A stretch of DNA of 64,000 nt, taken from assembly GCA_039105265.1 (NCBI GenBank), contig JAPFFF010000015.1:310001-374000 (forward strand). Reading direction: 5' to 3'. The notes below the pieces were generated by a model that was not told the origin of the DNA, did no database searches, and was given only the letters and a program-made list of their open reading frames with translations. The translations under genes were made by a program, and so were the position numbers. Source of the stretch: Tritrichomonas musculus (Eukaryota > Parabasalia > Tritrichomonadida > Tritrichomonadidae). Below are positions 39,080 to 49,700 of the stretch, piece by piece (the first letter of the stretch is position 1; every line of letters starts with the position of its first letter).

Positions 39080-39917
39080 TCAAACTGAAATGATTTCCTG
39101 AAATTCATGATCCCGAATCCTTGTAATTATCGGGTGGAATTGAGTGGAATCATTTTTTAATCTTTGGAAATTTAAACAGAAACTGTTATTTAAAGGTAAT
39201 GCAAGCAACATATCAATAATTTTGATGAAATGTGATGTGCTTGTGAGGTCAATTTTTACGTCTACGTCATTTTTTTTTCTTTTCTTCTTTACATTATTAA
39301 TTGTTCTGTCGTTATTATTTTGAATATCTGCTTTTTCATTATCTTCATTATTTTGATTTTCTATTTGAACATTATTAGTGAAATTTCTATTTTCATCTTC
39401 ATTGTCTTCATTGATTTCTTGTTTTATTTACAATAACTTCTATGACTTCTTCCTCTTCTTCTTCTATATCTATTTCTTCTTCTTCTTCTTCATAATTTTT
39501 GTCTTCGATGTTTTCTTCATCACGATCAAATTCTTTCATTTTACGACAAAAATAACTTGGCAATCTCGAAATAATACTCTCATATTTTGCAGTTGTCATT
39601 ATATCGCATAATCGTACATTATCAAATTTATTGATATCAACCAATTTTCCTAGTGGCTCTTTATCCTGAGTTATGTAAAAAACTTCAATATTGACGTTGT
39701 TACTTTTGGCATATTGTTCTATTTCTATATAATTTTCATCATCTAATTCAAATGTTGAATGTATAAATAATTCAATATACTTTTCAACCGCCATTTTTTG
39801 TCGAATTTTCCTATTAATTGCCCTTTTCAATGTTTCCTTGATTCGAGGAATTCCTTCACTTGAAATATTTTTTATTACCTTTAATATGCTGATCTGCAAA
39901 AAAAATTGAAAATCCAT
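39080..39917 (-). pseudogene. Decayed ORF in two frames, possibly OTU-like
   Basis: An ATG-initiated frame (39917-39408, 169 aa) passes into a second open frame of ~110 codons ending at 39080, so the gene appears broken about once. The first part (residues ~40-120) has alternating beta and alpha segments, with EIEQYAKSNNVNIEVFYI and a late KYESII, which weakly resembles the C-terminal half of an OTU-type cysteine protease. A strongly acidic Glu-rich tract follows, then an Asn-rich and a Lys-rich segment. The catalytic Cys region would lie upstream and is not seen. Location in a repeat island suggests it came with an element; family unknown. Confidence 0.4.
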
Positions 39918-40112
39918 TTATTTTGATGAATATGCATATACTGTTGATTTTTTAATACTTTTTATTGAATATGAGCATCAACTACATTATTGAAAATTAT
40001 ATATATATACATATATATAAAATTGATTTTTATTGGATCAGATATTATATTTTGCTTAAAGTAAATAATAGAAACAATTTTTTGATAATAATTTAACTTC
40101 TATTTTATTTTA

Positions 40113-40211
40113 CGTTACGAAAATGAAAATTTCCGTTATGAAAGTGGATTTTTCCGTTACGAAAATGAATATTTCCGTTACGAAAGTGGATTTTTCCGTT
40201 ACAAAAGTGAA
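40113..40211. repeat. 21-bp minisatellite, about 4.7 units
   Basis: Units start CGTTACGAAAATGAAAATTTC and alternate between an AATGAAAATTTC-type and a AGTGGATTTTTC-type second half, i.e. a higher-order 42-bp pattern. It ends 142 bp upstream of the mariner transposase ATG. Confidence 0.85.
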
Positions 40212-40352
40212 ACAGGTGTATTAATAAAATGAGAATTTAAACTTTGATTTTTTTAGTTGGTGTGTAAACTATTGAAATTAGTTCTGAGTATTTTCTTTGA
40301 AAAAATATGGGTGAAAAAAATAATTTTATAACAAAAAGTTTAAAATTTTAAT

Positions 40353-41097
40353 ATGAAGAAAGCAAGTCTAACAAACGATGAAAAAGCAAGAATAATCGAA
40401 TTATATGGGAAATATCCAAAACAATGGACCTTTATATCTTTTTTAATGGGGAAACCAGAATCAACGATAAGAAACTACACAAGATATAAAATGACTGGAC
40501 ATTTTGAAGAAAAAAGAGGAAGACCTCTAATTTCTCAAGAAAAAAAAAAAAAAGAAGTTGTCAGTTATTTTGAAAAATCGGCAGAGAGTACACTACGTGA
40601 AGCTCTGAAAGAAACTGAAATAAGCATAAGCATAATGAAAAAAACATTAAACGAAAACAAAGTTTACTATATTAAAAAGATTCCAATACCAAATTTAACG
40701 GACGAACACAAATCTAAACGAGTTCAATTATTTAATTACATCAAAAGTTTTCCACCAAATGCACCACCAAAAATCATTATTACAGATGAATCGACGGTTG
40801 ATGTCAAATTATTAAAGGTAAAATTTGGAGAAAACGGGGTCACTACCCCCAGGCTCATTCAAAGGAAAAGATCCACATCCTGTTCATGTTATGGTCTGGG
40901 GAGGTATTAGCCCTGGTGGTTACAAAACCAAATTGTTAAGAGTAAATGGAAAAATGAATTCCATCAAATACATTCAATTATTAACAGATAATGAAATTTT
41001 TATAGATCTATATAAAAGTTTTCAAAATAATTCTATTTTTCAGCAAGACAATGCTCCTTGTCAAGTATCAAGGTATTCAATCAAATTAATAAACTAA
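40353..41097 (+). mobile_element. Truncated mariner-type transposase relic
   Basis: The frame from ATG 40353 encodes an N-terminal helix-turn-helix (EKARIIELYGKYPKQWTFI, STIRNYTRY), the first catalytic Asp in IITDEST, then changes frame at a run of five C (40846-40850). The second frame continues with HPVHVMVWGGIS and the second catalytic Asp in QQDNAPCQVSRYS. It then stops at 41095-41097, before the region where the third acidic residue and the WPANSPDLN-like motif would lie. So it has one frameshift and a missing C-terminus and cannot be active. A GGTGTATTAATAAAAT motif at 40215 could be the remnant of its left end. Confidence 0.85.
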
Positions 41098-41333
41098 CTA
41101 GGGACGGGCCACAACGATTAAAAATTATAGAAAAAAATTGAATAAAAATTTTAGCAAAAGTTCAAGACAAAAATTTTATCGTTTTTTGTCATTGATAATA
41201 TAGTTATATCTAACATTTTTTTAAAAAAATCATATAGTAAACCACTAATTCCAGCAAAATGATTCATTTTGAAAATGAATAATGATTGTTTTTTTATTAT
41301 TTTTCAATGAACTTTAAGTTCGAGTATTTCGGG

Positions 41334-42415
41334 AAAGGTATGGACACTCTTTTTCAATTCAATTTTATATTATGCAAAAAAAGCTCGAATATTGATCATT
41401 TTTTATTAAAAATTAGTCCATCGTCATGTATATAATATTTGTAGCATAAATATTAAATCAAAAAAATATAATTTTAATTTTATTACCGAAAAACAAGAAT
41501 AAAATTAAATCCAAAAATTTGCAATTTTTGATCAACAGAAAAAACCTCATCAAAGTTTAATACATGTCTAATATTGTTTTATCATATTATTAACATATTT
41601 AAAAATAGCATGAAAGTGCTTTATTCAAATCTCATAAAATGCATAATGAGAAAAAATTGTTTTTTTTTTTTTTTTTTTTTTAAGAAAAAATCAATTTAGA
41701 GATGAACGAGTCGACAAAAGTTTTTAGTTATTTTATATGTTCTTCATTTTTTTATTTATTTGAAAATAAAATAAAAAAAAGGCCATGTTTTTTGAGTGGA
41801 TTTGGAGATCTTATATGATGTTATCAATTTTTTGTATAGTTCATATCATTGATGATATGAATTTTATAATTGACCAATAAAGATGAAAATTTTTTGACCA
41901 AAAAGGTTAATTTATTATTTTATAGTATTTCTTCCAAAGACACAAATAAACTCAACAAAATAACTAAATAAGAGTAGTTTACAAAAATAAAAATGGAAAA
42001 AGTGATTTGAACGAATTGGGAATAGAATTTTTAATATCAATATGAAGAAAATTAGAAAACAATTTCCCTCATAAACTCATAATTTTCAAAATTTTGAAAT
42101 TCGCCTTTTAGGTTAAAATAATTCATATCACTTGTGATATGAATATAAAAAATGACAAATTTCGAGTTCTTCCTCATGAAATAAAAAATACTTGTATAAT
42201 TCTATTTAAAAAATAATATAATTAAAAAAATTGTTTTTTGAATTAAGATAACCAGATTAGGATTCAATTTTTTCAAAAAAATAATTTATTTTTATCTTAA
42301 ATTTCTCTCAAAAAATATGTTTTTTTATATTATATTTATCATTAATACTATCATTTAAAAATTATATTTTGAAAGAAAAATGATCTGTCGAGTGGATAGA
42401 AGTTTCCATACCTTT
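41334..42415. mobile_element. Non-autonomous element, 1,082 bp, 8-bp TSD ATTTCGGG
   Basis: Perfect 11-bp terminal inverted repeats AAAGGTATGGA (extended imperfectly by ACTC/ACTT) are flanked on both sides by the exact direct repeat ATTTCGGG (41326-41333 and 42416-42423). An 8-bp target duplication fits hAT or P-like transposition; the ends lack CAGGG. The interior is AT-rich with no transposase ORF and contains two palindromes centred on TTCATATC. Confidence 0.75.
41840..41861. repeat. 22-bp palindrome inside the 1,082-bp element
   Basis: TTCATATCATTGATGATATGAA is a near-perfect palindrome. A sister palindrome at 42121-42144 reads ATTCATATCACTTGTGATATGAAT. Both share TTCATATCA arms with different centres, so both arms are conserved and could be protein-binding sites or hairpins. 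Confidence 0.7.
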
Positions 42416-42613
42416 ATTTCGGGTAAAAAAGTGAAAACTTACCTGAAAAAAAGAGAATAGGATTAAAATAAGAATAGAAACAAATGACATATTATTTCTA
42501 TAATTTATATATACCAAAACATAGCAAAAATACTCAAGAAATAATTTTTTTTAAGACAATTAATTTTGTGATAACTCAGAGATTTTTTAAACACAATTTG
42601 ATAGTGGTCCCTA

Positions 42614-43042
42614 AAATTTTTTCTTTTTCATATAAAACGCATTTATAACTAAATATAGCTTTATTACAAATATTTTATTGTTTATTTTAAATTTGTTGTG
42701 AAAACAAAAATGTAAATAATAAGATATATTTGTTTTAAATACAAAAAAAATTCAAATAAAACAAACTTTTTGTGGCAATTTCTGAATGTACGTTAAAAAA
42801 TAAAAACAATTATATCTTTGAATACACGGATATAATTCATATATTATAATGAATTTAATATACATGTTTATTAAATATTATAATATTAATAATTACAACT
42901 TTGAAATATTGCTATTTTTTGCTAGCGGCCTCCTTTTTTGCATTGTTTTAAAAAAATCTTTGAATGAGATTCAAATTCAAAGAACTAAAAGAAAAAAATT
43001 CAATAGAAGCAATGCGGTTTTTATATCAATAATAAAATAAAA
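42614..43042. other. Region upstream of VPS16, with a short ORF
   Basis: AT-rich. A 63-codon ORF (42849-43040) with one hydrophobic stretch (ILLFFASGLLFCIVL) and a Lys/Arg-rich end stops 2 nt before the VPS16 ATG. A TATCAATAAT initiator-like motif at ~43,024-43,033 lies inside it, which would exclude it from the VPS16 transcript. Probably not a gene. Confidence 0.4.
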
Positions 43043-45640
43043 ATGCAATTTCTTGATGATACATGGCCCAAAGCAAAACGAAGTTATACAATTGGAAACC
43101 ACCAATATCAGACAATTAATTTAGGCAGTTATGATTCAGATGAAATGGACGATCTCGATAATAAATATCTACCTGGCCCATATGGTGGATATTTATTAAA
43201 ATTTAATACCGGATCCCTTAATGTTTTTCGTATCATTAGAAACGATGGAAAACTTCATGCGCATTCTGCCTATACAGCTGCCATGTCTAAAATTCCTCAA
43301 ACTGGAAAATATGCGACTAGTGCTCGTAATGCCTTCTGGTGCAATAATGGATATATTGGAATCCTTGATTATAAGGGAGGAATTACAATAGTAACGATGA
43401 ACGGTGAATGGGTCGCTTATTATCCGTTAGATACCGAAATAGAACGTGTTGCATGCGACTACCCTTTTCCTGATGGAATAGCATTTTTTACAGAAGGACC
43501 ATCATATTCTCCTAATAGCTACAACTTTTATGTTTTTACTTATGCTTCTCATACTTCAGAAAGATTATGTCCAAGCGATAAATTTAAACAGTCTGCTGCT
43601 GCTGTTGCTTATTATGATGGAAAGGGATTTGTCGCATTTTCTGATAACACACTAGGCTTTGTTAATCCTCAATCGGAAAATGGCGAATATGTTACATTTA
43701 TCAACAAATTTGATTTTTTACCACATACTTTACAAATTTCACCGCATGGATCACTTATTGCGTGCTATGACGATTTGAATTTATTTGTTAGATCAGCCAA
43801 ATCTTCTGACTTTTTACAACCAGTTACATTAAAAAATAAAATAGGAGATGTTGCATTCCTTGACGAATTCACTGTTTCATTTATAGCACAAACGGCGAAT
43901 AACCAGACTTGTGTACATACTTTTCAAATTGATAAAAAAGGTATTGATATACAAGTTGACCTTTTTACAAATTGCAGAATATCACATTTGATTCAGAACT
44001 ATGAATCTGTTCGTTTCTATAAAACATACTATTCACAAGATGATAAAATAAATTATTCTGATTTAAACATCATTACACCACTTAGCGAAAAAATAGATAC
44101 TTTAAGTAAACCACCATATAACGAAAAAGTTGGCCATCTTATTGAAGCCAAGCAATTGTTTGATAAAGATGATATCGGATGTTATAAAATAATTGAAGAA
44201 CTTCGAGGCAAAGATCAAAAGAAAAAGAAGAAGAAGTATAATGATGATGATCATGATGAGCTTGTTGATATAATTACTGTTATTATCGATGCAGCCCCTC
44301 ATATTCTTGAAATATCAAACGCACAATCACTTCTCTCATATGGCGCTTTTGGCAAATATTTTGCACAAGACTTCCCACATGAGACATTTGCCGAATGCGT
44401 AAGAAAAATGAGAATTTTATATAATTTAAGAAAGTGCGAATCTTTTGTTACAGTTGAAAGTGACTTTGATAATATTGAAATGACTGATTTTCTTTCATAT
44501 ATTGTTCAACTAGAAAAATACGAGCTTGCTGAACAAATAGCTCGCATGTTCAACCTTAATCGAAGCATTATCGCAGAAAATTGGGCTATTAACATGTTCT
44601 CCAGATTTGGTCAATCAGACCCTGATAAACCATTATGCTTTAAGGTCATTGTTGATGATGTTTTATCTCGATTTGATGGAATTGATTTTTTACGAGTGGC
44701 CCGTATGGCTATCTATTACAATGTTGATGTTAATATTATCAAAAAGATAATTGGGCTTATAGGTGATCCACAAATTCGAATGAACTTCATCCTTAATAAC
44801 AATATGATATTCCAAGGTACAAATGATGCTCAAGATGATGTTATCAGCAGCAAAGATGGCAATGCAATCATATCTTACTTATGCATTCAAAGAATCATAA
44901 ACAATACTGTCGTTCGCTCTCTATTGAAAAGTCCAATTCTCCAAGAACTATATTCAGCTTTCAAAAGCCAAGAATATCCTCCTGATCCCAAACCACCAGG
45001 ATACAAAAAGGTCATGGAAATTGAAAATTACCCTTCAATCAAAAAGTTCCAATTAGAACTTATTTACGGTTACAGAAGCTATGGTAGTGGATTTGGCCTT
45101 GATGTTGAACATTTAAACAGTGCCCGCTCTTTAGTAGGCCCTGGCCTTTGGGCAACACATACCAATCTTCAAACCAAACTGATAGATCAAATGACTGCAA
45201 TAGGTTGGCATCCCGAACCCCGCCCTAAAAACAATATTATGTGGAGACCAAAGCCTGCCTGCTCTGCTCGTAAAGCAATGGAAAATGCTGTTTTCTATAG
45301 AAACGAAGCTGCCTTTAAGAATATCGCAAATATGTATGAAGTAAGCAAAACAACTCAATGTTGGATTAAATTATATGTTTTAGCCAGAGAAAAAAGATGG
45401 GATGAGTTGGCACAATGGGCCAAAAAATCTCAAGCTCTTGAATGGGATACTTTTGCTGAAGTTTGCGCTGAACATGGAAACATGGAACTTGCCTCTGCTT
45501 TTATCGAAAAGATTTCTAATAATGAAAGAAAAATCGACACTTTCATTCAATTCAAGATGTTAGATAAAGCATTAGCAGTTGCCAAAAGTACAAAGAATAC
45601 TCAGAAAATCAGCATGATCATGCAAATGATGGGAAAATAA
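43043..45640 (+). CDS. VPS16: VPS16, HOPS/CORVET core subunit
   Basis: An 865-aa protein from the ATG at 43043, near the ~840 aa of animal VPS16. Residues 1-~380 are the beta-propeller-like Vps16 N-terminal domain (YLLKFNTGSLNVFRI, WCNNGYIGILDYKGG, GEWVAYYPL). A Lys-rich insertion (KKKKKKYNDDDHDE, ~390-405) follows. From ~430 to the end is the alpha-solenoid Vps16 C-terminal domain, including WIKLYVLAREKRWDELAQWAKK and EVCAEHGNMELASAFIEKI near the C-terminus. VPS16 pairs with VPS33 in the tethering complexes that drive endosome and lysosome fusion. No breaks seen. Confidence 0.93.
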   Translation: MQFLDDTWPKAKRSYTIGNHQYQTINLGSYDSDEMDDLDNKYLPGPYGGYLLKFNTGSLNVFRIIRNDGKLHAHSAYTAAMSKIPQTGKYATSARNAFWCNNGYIGILDYKGGITIVTMNGEWVAYYPLDTEIERVACDYPFPDGIAFFTEGPSYSPNSYNFYVFTYASHTSERLCPSDKFKQSAAAVAYYDGKGFVAFSDNTLGFVNPQSENGEYVTFINKFDFLPHTLQISPHGSLIACYDDLNLFVRSAKSSDFLQPVTLKNKIGDVAFLDEFTVSFIAQTANNQTCVHTFQIDKKGIDIQVDLFTNCRISHLIQNYESVRFYKTYYSQDDKINYSDLNIITPLSEKIDTLSKPPYNEKVGHLIEAKQLFDKDDIGCYKIIEELRGKDQKKKKKKYNDDDHDELVDIITVIIDAAPHILEISNAQSLLSYGAFGKYFAQDFPHETFAECVRKMRILYNLRKCESFVTVESDFDNIEMTDFLSYIVQLEKYELAEQIARMFNLNRSIIAENWAINMFSRFGQSDPDKPLCFKVIVDDVLSRFDGIDFLRVARMAIYYNVDVNIIKKIIGLIGDPQIRMNFILNNNMIFQGTNDAQDDVISSKDGNAIISYLCIQRIINNTVVRSLLKSPILQELYSAFKSQEYPPDPKPPGYKKVMEIENYPSIKKFQLELIYGYRSYGSGFGLDVEHLNSARSLVGPGLWATHTNLQTKLIDQMTAIGWHPEPRPKNNIMWRPKPACSARKAMENAVFYRNEAAFKNIANMYEVSKTTQCWIKLYVLAREKRWDELAQWAKKSQALEWDTFAEVCAEHGNMELASAFIEKISNNERKIDTFIQFKMLDKALAVAKSTKNTQKISMIMQMMGK

Positions 45641-45916
45641 TTATTTAATTGAATAGTATTTATTTTATTTAAAAATGTCATAATTTTTTATTTTAATATT
45701 ATCATTCCACTTTCATTATTTAAGGTTCATAAATTTCTTTTTTTCTTTTAATGAAAAAAATTGATTATGGAATAAACAAATTATTTATTTAAAAAACAAA
45801 TAAAAAAAAATATATAATATATTAAACTTGAAAAATAATAAGTAGATGCAACAAATAATTGGGATCGATCAAATTGAATGAATGTATATAGATTAAGTAT
45901 TTGCTGGTAGATAAGC

Positions 45917-46555
45917 TCACCATTTTTTATAATCATCAATTTTATCAACAAATTGCTCAATTGTTGAATCCATATCTGAAGCTGAATTTTTTGATTTTGC
46001 ACTATAAACATCAGAAACATACTTCCGCCTTTGCTTATATCTTGAGTCATCACTAATATAGGAATTATTGTTTACGCCATAACGATTCGGACTCTTTCTA
46101 TAATCGACATGTTCAATAACTAAGTTCCTTCTTTGTTCTAACCTGTCATATAATTTCTCTTTTTGTCTTTGTCTTTCTTCTTCTTCTTTTTGCTGCATTA
46201 AAATTTGTCTTTTTTTATAAAATATTGTTGGATCAGCTACACGATGTGGAGTTGATATTGGTAGTTTCATTTTTGAATCATAATAATCAGAATCAAACAT
46301 ATTCTGATAATCATTATTTCTTGATGAAGGCGCTATTGTGATAAAAGAATTGGCTGGATCAAAAGCTTTTCTAGCCATTTCTTGTATCTGCTGATTTTCC
46401 ATATTTAAAAGTTCGAAATTCCATCTCGTTTTTTTTATTCTTTTTGGAGGAGCTGGATAAAATTCTCTATTAAATTTGTTCTGTAATGCAATTTCATTTT
46501 CTAGAGTTCGACACCGATCTGAAAGATCATTTGTTAATGATGAATGAGAATACAT
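45917..46555 (-). CDS. Charged protein of unknown function
   Basis: A 212-aa protein; the ATG at 46555 is chosen over a TTG one codon upstream. The N-terminal ~25 residues form an amphipathic helix (LTNDLSDRCRTLENEIALQ), then a Pro/Lys-rich segment, a central Gln/Glu/Arg coiled coil (QILMQQKEEEERQRQKEKL), and a Tyr/Ser/Asp-rich C-terminus ending in KKW. Such charged short coiled-coil proteins are often flagellar or cytoskeletal in protists, but no family is recognised. It is convergent with VPS16 and divergent from the Furry-like gene. Confidence 0.7.
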   Translation of the reverse strand: MYSHSSLTNDLSDRCRTLENEIALQNKFNREFYPAPPKRIKKTRWNFELLNMENQQIQEMARKAFDPANSFITIAPSSRNNDYQNMFDSDYYDSKMKLPISTPHRVADPTIFYKKRQILMQQKEEEERQRQKEKLYDRLEQRRNLVIEHVDYRKSPNRYGVNNNSYISDDSRYKQRRKYVSDVYSAKSKNSASDMDSTIEQFVDKIDDYKKW

Positions 46556-46758
46556 CAATTTGAATTTTTTAACGTAATTTGATTTTATAAATTTTTGAAT
46601 ATTTATATGGTCGATATTTTTTTTTTTGATAAATGATTTGAATATTAGCTTTGGTTAAAAGAATTAAACAATGATTTTATTAAATCAAAAAACAATGCAA
46701 CGTTCTTCTTACAATTTTTATAAATTTGACCTTTCAGATACATTTCAAAAGTATTGAA

Positions 46759-49700
46759 ATGAAGAATTTAACATTCTTTGTACAACAATTCGAAGAATCG
46801 GAAAAGAACGACTTAATTAATAATGCTAAAAAACTCCTTCAAGAATTGATTTGCAAAGATGAAATCAATACTTTACCATTTTATCGATATCAACCCTTTT
46901 TTTTTTCAACTTCACATCTTTGTGTTGAAACTTCGCTATGCGATAGGATATTTAATGCTTGTTATAATAGTAGATTTTTATTTGAAACTAAATCAAATAA
47001 TAATATTCTTATTTCTCTAATAACTCAAATTGCATCTCTTGATTTTATTCATTTTGTTGATAATTATGTACCATTGATGATTAAAAGCGAAGACAATATG
47101 GGATTTATTTTTGCAAAAGTAGCAACAATTATACTTAATCCACTATCTTGTTTCTTACATCATATAGCTTCATTCCAGAAAAACATCCAATATAAAAAAA
47201 AATATGATTTTTTTAATCTTCAATCGCCAGATTTTGATACCCCAATCGGTAAAGCTTTAACTAGATTTAGATCTATTATTGTCAACCAAATACTAGAATT
47301 AAAGAAGACACAAAATAAACATGCTATTTACGAACCATCAAAATCTATTTACACAAATTCAATACTCCACCCATATAAACACTCTGAAATATCCTTTAAT
47401 AGCAATACCGATGAAATTTTACTTGGCCATCCGGATCAAAGTGAGATTTTATATATATGCTCATTCTTTTTAAACCAAGAAATGTTCACAAAAGAGAAAA
47501 AGTATGCTTTTTTTGATGACGATATTGTATCATCATGGGAAACATATTATAAAGAAATAACAGGATTCGACATACATCAAAAAAATGATAACATTCCTCT
47601 TTTTCATATGAAAACATCAGATAATTATCCTGTTTTATTTCATTTTCTGAAGCTAATCCCTTTTCTTGGACTTTCATCTTTACAATTAATTATTAATGAT
47701 GAGATGGAATTAATCACGAAGATCCTTGGGGAAGACTTGATTTCAGCTTCATTTTATCAAAACTTATGCCAAATTTTATTATTAACAGATGAAAAATTCC
47801 CATCTCGACTTTTTGAGGCGATTTTAATCGTCTCTGAAAAATTGAGGGACCTTTCAAATAATCAATATCACACATTCATCCATTCAATTTACCGATTTAT
47901 TGAAATTTTATGTTTTCATGAAAATTGCAGAATTTCAGAGCATCACATCACCCAACTGAATTCTCTAGCTCTGGTTAGTTTTTGCTCAGTCCACAGAGAG
48001 ATAAGGAAAGCATCATTGAAGCTTATTCGTGCACTTGGAAGACTAGATCCAAAGATTTCTCCAATTTGGAATTTCATTGAATCAAACGGGGAACTTTTTG
48101 ATAACTTTATTTCAGATTTTTTTGAAAAATATCAAAAAATGTCATCTGTCATTTCACCTGCCAAAATAAGGCCAAAAGAGAAGCTCTCTTTAGATATTGC
48201 CTTGTCTTCACAATCACCAACTTTGTGGCAGATTTTTCTGGCTGCTTTTGGAAAGGCCGCTGCAGTGACGCTGGACAGGCAGGTGATCGCTAAGTTCAAG
48301 GAGAAGGCAGCCTCAGCGTGTGCTCCTCCGCTTTCTCAGATGGAACTTCAGCTTAAAATGAGTCAAAATTCAAGCGCGAATCTCAACCTCAGCACGTACA
48401 TAAGCGCTTACTTCAGCTTGAATTCTTTCATCGACCAGGCTTCAAGCGCCAGCCAGAGTCCAATGCAGAACCTGGCTGCACATTCGAGCTCTTTCTCAGT
48501 GGCCAGTCCAGGCTCAGTAGCGAATTATTGCTCAGCTACGCCACAGAGGCCATATGCAAGGTCAGTCGCATCACCTAATTCAGCTGCAAATCTAAATTCA
48601 GCTACACCACAGAATCTAAATTCAGCTACACCACAGAATCTAAATTCAGTTACACCACAGAATCTAAATTCAGCTACACCACAGAATCTAAATTCAGTTA
48701 CACCACAGAATCTAAATTCAGCTACACCACAGAATCTAAATTCAGCTACACCACAGAATCTAAATTCAGCTACACCACAGAATCTAAATTCAGCTACACC
48801 ACAGAATCTAAATTCAGCTACACCACAAAAAACAAATTTAAATTCAATAACGACACCAAGCTCAATTGCATCACAAAACTCATTTTCAAGTTCAAGCCCG
48901 ATTACGATATCAAGTTCAAAACTGAACTCGTTTTATAATTCATCGCGAATATTCATCTCACCATCCGCCAACGATGACAATTTATATTTATCAAAGGATG
49001 CACGTTCGAGTTCTGAACTTGAATCTGGAACAACATTTGATACCCAATTTTGCATCCAAGCTGCCACTCTCTTAGTTCCGCTGACCCAAGTTGACGATGC
49101 CACCAATTCTAAGGCAATCCAGATGATTTTCTTCTATCTGAAAACATATCACTCGAGCAAGCTGCTTGACTCATTGCTGATCATGACGCACGAGCTTCCA
49201 ACCAGAACGATTGACTCGATTCTTAACATTCTTCTTGAGATGCAAGACAATGTAGACAATCTTTTCACTCAATTAATACTACTATGGTCAATTTCAAGGT
49301 CAATTTTTTCTATTGATTTTATAGGCTCAGAAATCATGATTGACAAATTTATTGAAGTCTTTCTTAATACGACAATTTATATGACAAACAACGGCCTCCT
49401 CTTTTTTACATTGAAAACAACTCTGTCTCGGAATGAAGAAAAAATCATGACTGATTATGCGGTGCCTCTGACCATTTATACGACGGTTTGCTATCGTATT
49501 TTTTACTTTTTGTGGGATAAATTGAAATCGGCCAAAAATGAATGTTTTCCATGCCGCGCTTATGTTAATACTTCTGAACATAAGGAGCTTTTGAAGTTTT
49601 CTTTACTTTACATGCCTCTTTTGAATATGGCTCTCTTTGAAAATAAATCAAATGCTTTATATGGAGACCGTTTAAAATCATATTCAATCCAAACACTCTC

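Larger units (their letters stand above)
41101..42611. mobile_element. Possible TA-flanked short-TIR element interrupted by another element
   Basis: Starts GGGAC just after a TA (41099-41100) and ends GTCCC just before a TA (42612-42613). GGCCAC on the left and GTGG on the right extend the match. Its start coincides with the point where the mariner transposase homology ends. Removing the inner element at 41334-42415 and one of its flanking direct repeats leaves ~421 bp, a typical MITE size. The terminal match is short, so this is tentative. Confidence 0.35.

Noticed and set aside
46726-46758. TTG start for the Furry-like gene
   Set aside because: An ATG occurs 11 codons later and nothing conserved is lost; similar TTG openings at 13590, 25488, 46558 and 59642 were rejected for the same reason.
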